A stretch of 32,063 nucleotides of DNA, from positions 178,225-210,287 of the forward strand of contig NZ_AWRU01000023.1 in the NCBI RefSeq assembly GCF_000523515.1. Reading direction: 5' to 3'. The position numbers and the translations under genes are program-made. Origin of the DNA: Pedobacter sp. V48 (GTDB taxonomy: Bacteria > Bacteroidota > Bacteroidia > Sphingobacteriales > Sphingobacteriaceae). This document shows positions 6,654-14,694 of this stretch, in pieces (the stretch's first letter is position 1; every line of letters starts with the position of its first letter). The notes beneath the pieces are model-generated. The model did no database searches, had not been told where the DNA came from, and saw only the letters and a list, made by a program, of their open reading frames with translations.

Positions 6654-9591
6654 GACAAAGAATTGGACCATAAGTAGTACAATACTAATTGTTTTATTAA
6701 TTCTTAGCTTGGATGGCTATTCTCAAAGTACATACCTACAACATTTTAGCACTAAAGACGGACTTCCAAGTAATAGCTGCTTTTATACACTACAAGATTC
6801 TAAGGGTTACATTTGGGTAGCCACTGATGCGGGGGTAAGCAGATTTGATGGAAAAGTATTCGAAACCTTTTCTGTTGATGATGGTTTGCCTGACAATCAA
6901 ATTTTACAGATTAAAGAAGATAAAAGCGGAAAAATATGGTTTCTGGCATTAAATGGGCAGTTAAGTTATTTTTTTAATGGTAAGTTCTTTAATGAAACAA
7001 ACAATAAACTACTTAAACTGTTAAGATTCAATGCGGTTATTGTTTCATTTTTTGAAGATAGCAAAGGCAGAATATGGTTTGGTACGAACAAGAATGTTTT
7101 GGTGACCTGGGATGGAAAATCTATAACAAAGTACATCTCGGCTAATGGGAACCGACAATTCATCAATAGTTTTGTACATGAAGATAAATCTGGAAAGATC
7201 TGGATATTCAGCAATCGGTCTGTCAGAACGTTTAATGGTTCTGAATTCACCGTAATTCCTCACAAAACGCTCCTCATAAATTATAAGTCTGGACTAAATA
7301 TGCCAGATAAGACACTCGCTTTTCTTGATAAAAATGGACTTAACACTCAAAATGGAAATGTCCAGTATTTTCAATTAAAAATTGATCCGTCTTTGTTAAA
7401 CAATGACCCGGGATTTTTTCATTTAGATGAAAACAAAGATGTATGGATTAGCAACGCCTCTGGAATATATTTTATTGGTCGTTCGGGAAAAATGATTACT
7501 TACCTGAGCAACATATCATCAAGTCAGGTAATAAAGGATTCTAAGGGCAATATGTGGTTCACCACTAACAATGGAATTTACATGCTTCCAAAAAGTGAGG
7601 AACGGCTATATATATTGGACCAAAGTAATGGATTAAGCAGCAATGTTGTAAAAAGTGTTATTAAAGACACCAAAAATCATTTCTGGTTAGGATTGGATGA
7701 GGCCGACATTAATATTCTCGACCCTGTTAATTTTTCTGTTGGTAAAATTTCAATACCGGATAAAAAGAAATATAACATCATCAAACAGCTTACTTTAGAT
7801 ACTGCAAATGAAACCATATACTTTGCTTCGGAATATGGACTAGGCCGAATAGCAAATATTTATGGGGCTAATAAAAAAATAGATTACTTAAGAGAGGCTA
7901 CCAACTCGATGTTTGTAATTAAGAGTTTTAGTGTAGCAAAAGATAAAAGTTTGGCTCTGGCCTTATCGTCTGGCGTGGTTATTTTACCTTTCACTGAAGG
8001 TAAATTTGAATTTAGCTCTTTATACTTTAAGCAAGGGACCGATTTCTTTAACAATAGAGCTTACAGCGTTTTTTTTGATAAAAGCCAAAACCTTTGGTTC
8101 TCTAATATCAATGGATTATCAGAATTTTCAAATGGATCATTATATAGTTACTATGAAAAGAGTAGTCTTTTAACCCGGAGAATTAATGATATAAAGGAAT
8201 TGGATGATGGCACTATAGTACTTGCTACTGATGGATATGGAATTATTTTTATCAAAAACAGAAAAGTCATAAAGATAATAACTCAAAGAGATGGACTTGC
8301 TGATAATATTTGTAAAAAGTTATTCGTAAAGGGTAATGACGTATGGATAATCACCAATAATGGCATTAACAAGGTTTCATTAAATGAGCAAAAGACGTTT
8401 GTAGAAACTTTTGAATTTACCAATGCTTTGCTTAAAGATGATGTTAACTCATTGTATATTGATAACAGTTATGCATACTTCGCAACCAACAACGGCCTGG
8501 TCTATTTTTCAATCAATAAGGTTAAAACTATAAATGATCCGCCTAAAGTATTTATATCATCTATAATTAATAATAAGATAAAGCTTGGGCTAAGTGAGAT
8601 CAGTCATACCCTGGACCCGTCGGACAATAACATTTCATTTTATTATAGCGCCATTGATTTTCAAAATAGAAATATTGTTTATCGATATCGTTTAAAATCT
8701 GATGCCAACTGGACAGAGACAAAGAACAGGAGACTTGAATTTTCTTCATTAGAACCTGGTGATTACGTTTTTGAAATAAGTGCCAAAACCAATAATAGTG
8801 ATTGGAGCAGTCCAACCAAGATTAACTTCGTTCTAAAAAGCCATTTTTGGCAAACACCGTGGTTTCTTATAATCACATTCTTACTTGCTGGCTTTATATT
8901 TTATAAAATAGCGGTTTTTGTAACTAAAAGACGAAAAAACAAAGAACAAGAACAGCTGCTGCTAAAAAATAAAATCTTGATGCTGGAGCAACGGGCTTTA
9001 CAGGCAATGATGAACCCGCACTTTGTTTTTAATGTAATGAACTCTATACAACATTATATAAACACAAAAGATACCACCTCGGCAAATAAAATATTAACCG
9101 GTTTTGCCAGGCTGATCAGGAAGAATCTGGAAATTTGTACAAAAAGCTATATAACGCTTGAAGAAGAAATTGAATACCTGGAGCTTTACCTCAGTTTAGA
9201 AAAGAAACGATTTGGAGGCAAATTGAATTATACCATTACGCTAAATAAGGCAATAGATAAAGAAGAAACCTTAATACCCTCTATGTTGCTTCAGCCATAT
9301 ATAGAAAATGCCATATGGCACGGGATAATGCCTAAGGAAGAAGGTGGTAAAATCGATATACATATAGATTTAATAGGGGCTGAACATTTGTTGATCCAGA
9401 TTATTGATGATGGTATAGGGATAGACAATTCTCTGAGAGATAAAAAGGGACATCATGTAAGCAAGGGCATGGATTTAACACGCGAACGTATTAACCTTCT
9501 AAATAGGGTTGAAGTAAATCCTATACAAATGGAGATAAAACAAAATGGAAATTCAGGCACTTTTGTGTCAATAGCCATCCCCTTAAAGTAG
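6643..9591 (+). CDS. Two-beta-propeller sensor histidine kinase, LytS type
   Basis: 982 residues from GTG 6643. The frame is open back to ATG 6565, but those codons lie inside the regulator gene; the GTG gives a clean signal peptide (INKTKNWTISSTILIVLLIL, cut near YSQS). Then come many Reg_prop repeats (DSKGYIWVAT, DSKGRIWFGT, DKSGKIWIFS and others) forming periplasmic propellers, a Y_Y_Y domain at about 655-728, one membrane helix at about 741-760, a short coiled coil, and the LytS-type kinase: H-box His793 in MNPHFVFN, N-box around Asn889 in LLQPYIENA, and G-box DDGIGID near 924. It resembles the sensor half of Bacteroidetes hybrid systems but has no fused receiver or AraC domain; the LytTR protein upstream fills that role. 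The ligand is unknown. Confidence 0.9.
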   Translation: MINKTKNWTISSTILIVLLILSLDGYSQSTYLQHFSTKDGLPSNSCFYTLQDSKGYIWVATDAGVSRFDGKVFETFSVDDGLPDNQILQIKEDKSGKIWFLALNGQLSYFFNGKFFNETNNKLLKLLRFNAVIVSFFEDSKGRIWFGTNKNVLVTWDGKSITKYISANGNRQFINSFVHEDKSGKIWIFSNRSVRTFNGSEFTVIPHKTLLINYKSGLNMPDKTLAFLDKNGLNTQNGNVQYFQLKIDPSLLNNDPGFFHLDENKDVWISNASGIYFIGRSGKMITYLSNISSSQVIKDSKGNMWFTTNNGIYMLPKSEERLYILDQSNGLSSNVVKSVIKDTKNHFWLGLDEADINILDPVNFSVGKISIPDKKKYNIIKQLTLDTANETIYFASEYGLGRIANIYGANKKIDYLREATNSMFVIKSFSVAKDKSLALALSSGVVILPFTEGKFEFSSLYFKQGTDFFNNRAYSVFFDKSQNLWFSNINGLSEFSNGSLYSYYEKSSLLTRRINDIKELDDGTIVLATDGYGIIFIKNRKVIKIITQRDGLADNICKKLFVKGNDVWIITNNGINKVSLNEQKTFVETFEFTNALLKDDVNSLYIDNSYAYFATNNGLVYFSINKVKTINDPPKVFISSIINNKIKLGLSEISHTLDPSDNNISFYYSAIDFQNRNIVYRYRLKSDANWTETKNRRLEFSSLEPGDYVFEISAKTNNSDWSSPTKINFVLKSHFWQTPWFLIITFLLAGFIFYKIAVFVTKRRKNKEQEQLLLKNKILMLEQRALQAMMNPHFVFNVMNSIQHYINTKDTTSANKILTGFARLIRKNLEICTKSYITLEEEIEYLELYLSLEKKRFGGKLNYTITLNKAIDKEETLIPSMLLQPYIENAIWHGIMPKEEGGKIDIHIDLIGAEHLLIQIIDDGIGIDNSLRDKKGHHVSKGMDLTRERINLLNRVEVNPIQMEIKQNGNSGTFVSIAIPLK

Positions 9592-9780
9592 CAAAATACC
9601 GTTTACTCAATTTTTTATACCACTCACTAATTAAAAATTAATCATTTTAAAATTTGCATTAAACTTGTTATAGATATTAAAACAAACAGAGTTTGTAAAA
9701 AGCGTTCTTATAGAATTGATCAAAGATATTTTACCTAACCTAAAACTATATCTCAATTCAGGTTTCATTTGTGTGTTAAA
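9592..9780 (+). other. Gene-free stretch between the kinase and the terminator at 9781
   Basis: No open frame worth calling. It holds a small hairpin, ACAAAC (9682-9687) / GTTTGT (9691-9696), and a weaker pairing of AACCTAAA (near 9738) with TTCAGGTT (near 9758). It is either a long 3' UTR of the kinase or a short RNA gene ending at the terminator. Only imperfect promoter boxes are visible (for example TTG 9665 with AGAGTTTG 9688-9695), so no RNA gene is called. Confidence 0.3.
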
Positions 9781-9815
9781 AAATGGTAAAGTTCATAGCT
9801 TTACCATTTTTTTTT
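9781..9815 (+). terminator. Strong Rho-independent terminator
   Basis: 11-bp stem AAATGGTAAAG (9781-9791) / CTTTACCATTT (9799-9809) with loop TTCATAG, running into a T9 tract. It lies about 190 bases after the kinase stop, farther than usual. Confidence 0.9.
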
Positions 9816-9820
9816 GACTT

Positions 9821-9840
9821 AATTTTTTTTAAAAAAAATT
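9821..9840. promoter_or_regulatory. A/T palindrome directly upstream of a promoter
   Basis: A perfect 20-bp palindrome made of AA, eight T, eight A and TT. It ends 2 bases before the TTG of the promoter at 9843-9871, where an UP-like element that binds the RNA polymerase alpha subunit, or an intrinsic bend, would act. Confidence 0.5.
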
Positions 9841-9842
9841 CG

Positions 9843-9871
9843 TTGTGAAATTCCTATTTATCTTACTTTTG
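9843..9871 (+). promoter_or_regulatory. Promoter of the Asp-rich small protein gene
   Basis: TTG (9843-9845), 18 bases, TACTTTTG (9864-9871): a full match to the Bacteroidetes TTG/TAnnTTTG pattern. Transcription should begin near 9876-9878, leaving a leader of about 95 bases before the ATG at 9973. Confidence 0.75.
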
Positions 9872-9875
9872 AGAT

Positions 9876-9926
9876 ACAGAAAAACTTAAAAAAACATCGC
9901 TCTTTTGATTTAAAAAGATTTTCTGT
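9876..9926 (+). other. Predicted 5' stem-loop in the leader of the Asp-rich gene
   Basis: ACAGAAAA (9876-9883) pairs with TTTTCTGT (9919-9926), and inside it TCTTTT (9901-9906) pairs with AAAAGA (9913-9918). The outer stem begins at the predicted transcript start, so the mRNA would carry a 5'-terminal stem-loop, a form often linked to RNA stability. Based on base pairing only. Confidence 0.45.
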
Positions 9927-9972
9927 AAATTTAACTCATAAATAAAAACCTTAGGGAATTATATTTTTTGTA

Positions 9973-10161
9973 ATGAAAACTCCAAAGAAACCAATTAAGA
10001 AAAGTCCATTAGTGGATCCAGAAGCTGAGATGGAAGATTCGCAAGACGAAATTACTACGAAGAAAAAGTATGACGATGATGATGACGATTTTGATATGCC
10101 GTTAGACGATCTGGATACTTTTGATAGTTTTGGTTCGGACGACGACGATGACGACTACTAG
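9973..10161 (+). CDS. Small Asp-rich protein of unknown function
   Basis: 62 residues in two halves: a basic head (KTPKKPIKKSP, then a KKK) and a very acidic tail with two runs of six Asp (after Tyr33, and just before the final Tyr). There is no signal peptide, membrane segment or cysteine, and it is probably disordered. I do not recognise a characterised family, though short poly-acidic proteins like this are common in Bacteroidetes genomes. It is a real gene by context: full promoter, structured leader, and a perfect terminator 25 bases after its stop. Ideas such as cation binding, nucleic-acid mimicry or a chaperone-like role for basic proteins are guesses. Confidence 0.75.
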   Translation: MKTPKKPIKKSPLVDPEAEMEDSQDEITTKKKYDDDDDDFDMPLDDLDTFDSFGSDDDDDDY

Positions 10162-10185
10162 TAACTAAAAATATAATAGTTTATG

Positions 10186-10213
10186 AGCATCCCATTGGGA
10201 TGCTTTTTATTTT
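10186..10213 (+). terminator. Rho-independent terminator
   Basis: AGCATCCC (10186-10193) / GGGATGCT (10197-10204) with a 3-base loop, followed by TTTTATTTT. It closes the single-gene unit of the Asp-rich protein. Confidence 0.88.
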
Positions 10214-10229
10214 ATCCCAATCATCAAGC

Positions 10230-11351
10230 ATGACAATTGTACCCGTATCTGATAAACAAACCAGTAAAGATTTTTTAGAAGTTGCCCGCTTTATTTATAA
10301 AAATGATAAAAATTGGATTTGTCCGTTAGATCAGGATATAAATACAATATTTAACTCTGATAAAAATCCTTTCTTTAAACATGGGAAGTGCCAAAGGTGG
10401 TTGCTAAAAGACAATAAAGGCCAAACAATAGGAAGAGTGGCTGCTTTTATAAATGAGAAAAAAGCTTTTCAATACGATCAACCCACCGGGGGCATGGGCT
10501 TTTTTGAATGCATAAATGATAAAACCGCTGCTTTTAAACTATTTGATACGGCCAAGTTGTGGCTCGAGGAAAATGGTATGAAAGCTATGGATGGCCCAAT
10601 AAACTTTGGTGAAAACGATTCATTCTGGGGATTACTAGTTGAGGGTTTTACCCCACCTTCTTTTGGAATGAATTATAACCCGCCCTACTATCATGACTTC
10701 TTTAAGGAATACGGATTCAATACAGAATATGAGCAAATAACCAATCATCTTGCTGTAAGAAATCCATTTCCGGAACGTTTCACAAAAATCGCTAACTGGG
10801 TTGCAAACAAGCCAGGATACACATTTGAACATTTCTCTAAAAAGAACGCAGAAAAATATGTTCATGATCTTATGGAGATCTATAATAACGGCTGGGAAGA
10901 CTTTGAAAACTTTGTACCAATAAAAAAGGAAACACTGCAGGAAAGCTTCAAAATGATGGAAGCTATAATGGATGAAAAACTAATTTGGTTTGCTTACGTA
11001 AACGGAGAGCCTGCTTCTTTTGTAGTTATTATACCGGATGCTAACCAGATGATCAAAGGCTTTAATGGTAAGCTTGGAATAATTGAAAAGTTAAAGTTTG
11101 TTTATAAGCGCTGGGTAGGCGTCAACAGAATGCGAGCTATTGTAATGGGTACCAAAAAGTCCTATCAAAAACACGGGTTAGAATCTGCACTTTTTATAAA
11201 ACTAAAGGAATATGTTTTGCCACTTAATCAGTATGATGAACTGGAATTATCCTGGGTCGGTGATTTTAATGATAAGATGCTATCAATTCACCAGGCAACA
11301 GGTGCCACTTTTGGAAAGCGACACCTGACCATGCGTAAAATTTTCTTTTAG
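10230..11351 (+). CDS. GNAT-like N-acetyltransferase domain protein (conserved hypothetical)
   Basis: 373 residues from ATG 10230. The frame is open to an ATG at 10200, but that lies inside the preceding terminator hairpin, so it is rejected. The N-terminal part (FLEVARFIYKNDKNWICPLD, IGRVAAFINEK) and C-terminal part (FVVIIPDANQ, RMRAIVMGTKKSYQKHGLESALF) look like two GNAT-type halves. The QKHGLESALF stretch sits where acetyl-CoA-binding motif A would be. The middle has a conserved-looking DGPINFGENDSFWGLLVEGF block. The overall pattern matches the YghO-like hypothetical proteins; substrate unknown. The stop lies 4 bases from the stop of the convergent Xre gene, with no terminator between them. 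Confidence 0.65.
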   Translation: MTIVPVSDKQTSKDFLEVARFIYKNDKNWICPLDQDINTIFNSDKNPFFKHGKCQRWLLKDNKGQTIGRVAAFINEKKAFQYDQPTGGMGFFECINDKTAAFKLFDTAKLWLEENGMKAMDGPINFGENDSFWGLLVEGFTPPSFGMNYNPPYYHDFFKEYGFNTEYEQITNHLAVRNPFPERFTKIANWVANKPGYTFEHFSKKNAEKYVHDLMEIYNNGWEDFENFVPIKKETLQESFKMMEAIMDEKLIWFAYVNGEPASFVVIIPDANQMIKGFNGKLGIIEKLKFVYKRWVGVNRMRAIVMGTKKSYQKHGLESALFIKLKEYVLPLNQYDELELSWVGDFNDKMLSIHQATGATFGKRHLTMRKIFF

Positions 11352-11355
11352 GGAT

Positions 11356-11685
11356 TTATTTCTCGCGAATTTCTTCGTAAAGGTCAATAACCTTTTTTTG
11401 CAGTTTAATGATTTCTTCTTCTCTTTGAGAAAGTTTATCCTTTAAGCTGTTGATTTCTTCAAAATTAAGCGATTGAGGATTTTCACCCTCTTTTGAAATA
11501 ATATCCATAGTAGAAACTTCGAACAGATTTGCTATTTGCGCTAATCTCGATATGTTTATATCAGTGATACCAGTTTCGATTTTTGAAAATGCAGGGATGG
11601 AAATATTTAGACGCTTTGCTACTTCACCTTGACTCCAGCCATTTTTTTGGCGTAGCTGTCTAATGTTTTTACCAATGATATTCAT
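11356..11685 (-). CDS. Xre-family regulator with C-terminal coiled coil
   Basis: 109 residues. HTH_3 domain at about 5-62 (IRQLRQKNGWSQGEVAKRLNIS, then AFSKIETG), followed by a Glu/Lys heptad-rich tail (about 72-107: INSLKDKLSQREEEIIKLQKKV) that should form a coiled coil for dimerisation. It is the last gene of the run starting at the alternative glmU, 38 bases after the mpl stop. I see no separate promoter. It could regulate that operon or merely ride along with it. Confidence 0.85.
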   Translation of the reverse strand: MNIIGKNIRQLRQKNGWSQGEVAKRLNISIPAFSKIETGITDINISRLAQIANLFEVSTMDIISKEGENPQSLNFEEINSLKDKLSQREEEIIKLQKKVIDLYEEIREK

Positions 11686-11723
11686 GTTTAAAATTTAGGT
11701 GTACTATTTGTTGTTTGTTCTTT

Positions 11724-13082
11724 TTAGGATACTGTATTCAACTCACGTGCCAATTTCGTAAGATCTAGTCCACCAAAATTTCCAGAACTCATTAACAACA
11801 AGTTACTACGGTAAAAATTTATGCTTCGCAAGTAACTTTCCAACAAAGTAAAGTCATTAAAAAACTGCAGTTTATCGTCGTTAAACGCCATTTGTACCTC
11901 TTCTTTTGTAAATGGTTGCATTTTCTTATGCACAAATGTTTTTTCATCAATATAAACAATTGCAACATCTGCATTACACATAGTGTTTGCATATTGAGCA
12001 AGAAAATTTTTATTCAAACTGCTAAACGTATGCAACTCTATACAGGCAATTAATTTTCGTGTAGCAAACTGAGTTTTCACCGCTTCGATTGTTGCTTTTA
12101 ACTTTGACGGCGAATGAGCAAAGTCTTTATATACATTTGTTTCATTCGAGCTATTTAAAAGTTCTAATCTCTTTGCCGCACCAGTAAACGAAGCTATTGC
12201 AATGTTAAACTCTTCCTCAGAAATGTCCAATTGCTTACATACGAGTTTTGCGGCATTAAGATTCATTAAGTTATGATCTCCAAATACTTTTAATGCAGTT
12301 TCGTCAGGAAGCAGATAGGTTATGCCATCTTTTACTTCATGATCTGGAATTCCATACCCAATCTTTTCAATTGGAGCATTTGAATTTTCGACTATAGTGT
12401 TAAGGTCATTGTCTTTATTACAGAAAATTAGTTTCCCATCAGGTTGAATTGTATCTATAAAAAGTTCAAACTGTCTGGTATAATCCTGATAAGTAGGAAA
12501 TACATTAATGTGATCCCAGGCAATTCCGCTAATCACCGCAATATTTGCTTTATACAGATGAAACTTTGGTCTGCGATCAATTGGTGAAGCCAAATACTCG
12601 TCTCCCTCAATAACAATCAGAGGAGCTGAATCTGTGACTTTAACCATGGTATCAAATCCGGCTAATTGTGCTCCAACCAGATAATCAAAATCCCTCTTGT
12701 AATGGTTCAGAACATGTAATATCATGGAGGTAATTGTTGTTTTACCATGACTCCCACCTATTACCACACGAAGTTTATCTTTTGTTTGCTCATAAATATA
12801 CTCTGGATAAGAATATATCTTTAAGCCCAATTTTTGCGCTTTTAATAGTTCCGGGTTGTCCACAAGTGCATGCATTCCCAGAATAACTGCATCCAGGTCT
12901 TCTGTAATATTATCTTCGCTCCAACCCATAGATTTAGGTAGAATCCCATGCTTTTCCAGCCTGCTGTTTGAAGGTTCAAAGATGACATCGTCAGAGCCGG
13001 TAACCTGATAACCTTTTTTATGTAAAGCAATGGCAAGATTGTGCATAGCACTGCCACCTATGGCGATAAAATGTATACGCAT
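11724..13082 (-). CDS. mpl: UDP-N-acetylmuramate:L-alanyl-gamma-D-glutamyl-meso-diaminopimelate ligase
   Basis: 452 residues of a Mur ligase. N-terminal Rossmann-like domain (HFIAIGGSAMHNLAIAL), ATP loop GGSHGKTT (109-116), central-domain signature ISGIAWDHINVFPTYQDY, and a C-terminal domain starting near LELLNSSNETNVYKDFAHSPSKL. The IGGSAMHNLA start and DFAHSP block fit Mpl rather than MurC. Mpl joins recycled murein tripeptide to UDP-MurNAc, returning it to peptidoglycan synthesis in the cytoplasm. The gene starts 5 bases after the prmA stop, in the same operon-like run as the GlmU-type enzyme that makes UDP-GlcNAc, so two wall-precursor steps are linked. Confidence 0.9.
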   Translation of the reverse strand: MRIHFIAIGGSAMHNLAIALHKKGYQVTGSDDVIFEPSNSRLEKHGILPKSMGWSEDNITEDLDAVILGMHALVDNPELLKAQKLGLKIYSYPEYIYEQTKDKLRVVIGGSHGKTTITSMILHVLNHYKRDFDYLVGAQLAGFDTMVKVTDSAPLIVIEGDEYLASPIDRRPKFHLYKANIAVISGIAWDHINVFPTYQDYTRQFELFIDTIQPDGKLIFCNKDNDLNTIVENSNAPIEKIGYGIPDHEVKDGITYLLPDETALKVFGDHNLMNLNAAKLVCKQLDISEEEFNIAIASFTGAAKRLELLNSSNETNVYKDFAHSPSKLKATIEAVKTQFATRKLIACIELHTFSSLNKNFLAQYANTMCNADVAIVYIDEKTFVHKKMQPFTKEEVQMAFNDDKLQFFNDFTLLESYLRSINFYRSNLLLMSSGNFGGLDLTKLARELNTVS

Positions 13083-13087
13083 TTGTT

Positions 13088-13924
13088 TTATTTTTTAAAG
13101 TGGGCAGCTACCCATTCACCAATCTTTTTATGACTAACATAATTGATACCAAACTCTTTACAAGTTTCGGTTATCATTTCAAGGTCGGGAGATTCGTAAA
13201 ATCCGCTGAAGAAAATGCTTCCACTTTCTTTTAGTATTTCAGCATATCTTGAAATCTGATCAAGAAGGATATTCCTGTTTATGTTTGCAAGAATAATATC
13301 AAATGAGGTGCTAGGAATCACTTCTTTACCACCGCACAGTGCAGTTATATTTGTGATGTTATTTAATGCTGAGTTCTCTAATGTACTTTCATAGCAAACA
13401 TCATCATTATCTATTGCAATTAACATTTTAGCTCCTCTTTTAGAAGCTAAAATGGCTAATATTCCAGTTCCACATCCCATGTCCAATATGATCTGATTTT
13501 CAACATCTGTAGATAGAATATATTGCATCATCATGGTTGTAGTTTGATGATGACCGGTACCAAAGGCCATTTTCGGATCAATCACTATCTCGTACTTATA
13601 CTGAGGTTGTGGCTGGTGGAAAGTAGCCCTGACATAACACTGATCGTCAATAATTAATGGTTCAAAATTCTTTTCCCATTCTTCATTCCAGTTTTCCGCC
13701 GCGATCTCTGCTACTGCATAGGTATACTTAAGTTCACCTTCAAACTGGGCCATAACTTCTTTTAAAGCCTGCTCATTATAATGGTCAAGTCCTACAAAAG
13801 CATCGAATCCATCAGATGTATCCTCAAAAGTATTATAACCTATGTTTGCCAGTTCGTCAATCAATAAATCTTTTTGATATTCCTGAACCTCGGTAAAGCT
13901 GAAAGTAACTTGTATGTATTGCAT
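13088..13924 (-). CDS. prmA: Ribosomal protein L11 methyltransferase
   Basis: 278 residues. An N-terminal substrate-recognition domain (1 to about 100, with ENWNEEWEKNFEPL) is followed by a class I SAM methyltransferase: FGTGHHQTT (121-129), motif I DMGCGTG (148-154), acidic ribose contact in IAIDNDDVC, and the N-rich ILANINRNIL motif. PrmA trimethylates L11 in many bacteria. Its start codon shares one base with the tpiA stop (TAATG), a sign of translational coupling. The protein is close to the usual family size. Confidence 0.93.
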   Translation of the reverse strand: MQYIQVTFSFTEVQEYQKDLLIDELANIGYNTFEDTSDGFDAFVGLDHYNEQALKEVMAQFEGELKYTYAVAEIAAENWNEEWEKNFEPLIIDDQCYVRATFHQPQPQYKYEIVIDPKMAFGTGHHQTTTMMMQYILSTDVENQIILDMGCGTGILAILASKRGAKMLIAIDNDDVCYESTLENSALNNITNITALCGGKEVIPSTSFDIILANINRNILLDQISRYAEILKESGSIFFSGFYESPDLEMITETCKEFGINYVSHKKIGEWVAAHFKK

Positions 13925-14685
13925 TAAGAATTGAAAGTTTTAACGATGTCTACAAAATCTCTTGATTTTAAAGAAGCACCACCAATTAAACCACCATCAA
14001 TATCATTTTGAGCAAACAGTTCTGCAGCATTTTTTGGATTACAGCTACCTCCATAAAGTATGCTGGTATTATCAGCAGTTGTCTGATCATATTTAGCTGC
14101 AATTTCCTTACGGATAAAAGCATGAACTTCCTGAGCCTGGTCAGATGATGCAGTTAAACCAGTTCCTATAGCCCATACAGGCTCATATGCAATTACAACT
14201 TTAGAAAAATCAGCAGCACTTAGGCCAAAGATTCCGTTCTCTAATTGAGATTTTAAAACTTCAAAATAGCTTCCGTTATTTCTCTCTTCAAGCGTTTCGC
14301 CAATACAGAAAATAGGAGTTAAATCATTTTGTAATACAGCAACTGTTTTTTGTGCTAACAATTGATCACTTTCGCCAAAATACTGGCGTCTTTCGGAGTG
14401 GCCAACGATTACATACCCACAGCCTACTGATTTTATCATTTTAGCTGAAATTTCGCCAGTATAGGCACCGCTTTCTTTCTCATGACAGTTTTCTGCACCG
14501 ATACCTACCACGTCGCCACCAAGCTTAGCTAAACTGTTTAAATGAATATATGGAGCACAAATAACGGCTAACTGTTCACCTTTTTTTTCATCTTTAACCA
14601 TGTTAACAATTTCTGAAAACAAGGATATGCCTTCAGCATAATCCAAATTCATTTTCCAATTTCCGGCTACTATCTTTTTTCTCAT
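13924..14685 (-). CDS. tpiA: Triose-phosphate isomerase
   Basis: 253 residues of a TIM barrel, full length. Catalytic Lys11 in GNWKMN, electrophilic His96 in VIVGHSERR, and catalytic Glu168 in AYEPVWAIGTG are all present. The phosphate-binding ends are LYGGSCNP and DGGLIGGASL. It interconverts dihydroxyacetone phosphate and glyceraldehyde 3-phosphate. It sits 9 bases after the alternative glmU stop and overlaps prmA by one base, so it is transcribed with them. Confidence 0.97.
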   Translation of the reverse strand: MRKKIVAGNWKMNLDYAEGISLFSEIVNMVKDEKKGEQLAVICAPYIHLNSLAKLGGDVVGIGAENCHEKESGAYTGEISAKMIKSVGCGYVIVGHSERRQYFGESDQLLAQKTVAVLQNDLTPIFCIGETLEERNNGSYFEVLKSQLENGIFGLSAADFSKVVIAYEPVWAIGTGLTASSDQAQEVHAFIRKEIAAKYDQTTADNTSILYGGSCNPKNAAELFAQNDIDGGLIGGASLKSRDFVDIVKTFNS

Positions 14686-14694
14686 AATCTTTAA

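Noticed and set aside
9592..9972. tRNA or other stable RNA gene in the longest intergenic region
   Set aside because: No cloverleaf, GTTCRA-like T loop or CCA end was seen; the stretch is too AT-rich and lacks the expected stems.
10069..10158. GAT/GAC repeats as a possible frameshift or microsatellite artefact
   Set aside because: The codons alternate between GAT and GAC, and the frame ends cleanly before a proper terminator, so it reads as real coding sequence.
10200..10229. ATG at 10200 as the start of the GNAT-like protein
   Set aside because: It falls inside the terminator hairpin of the preceding gene; ATG 10230 is a clean start.
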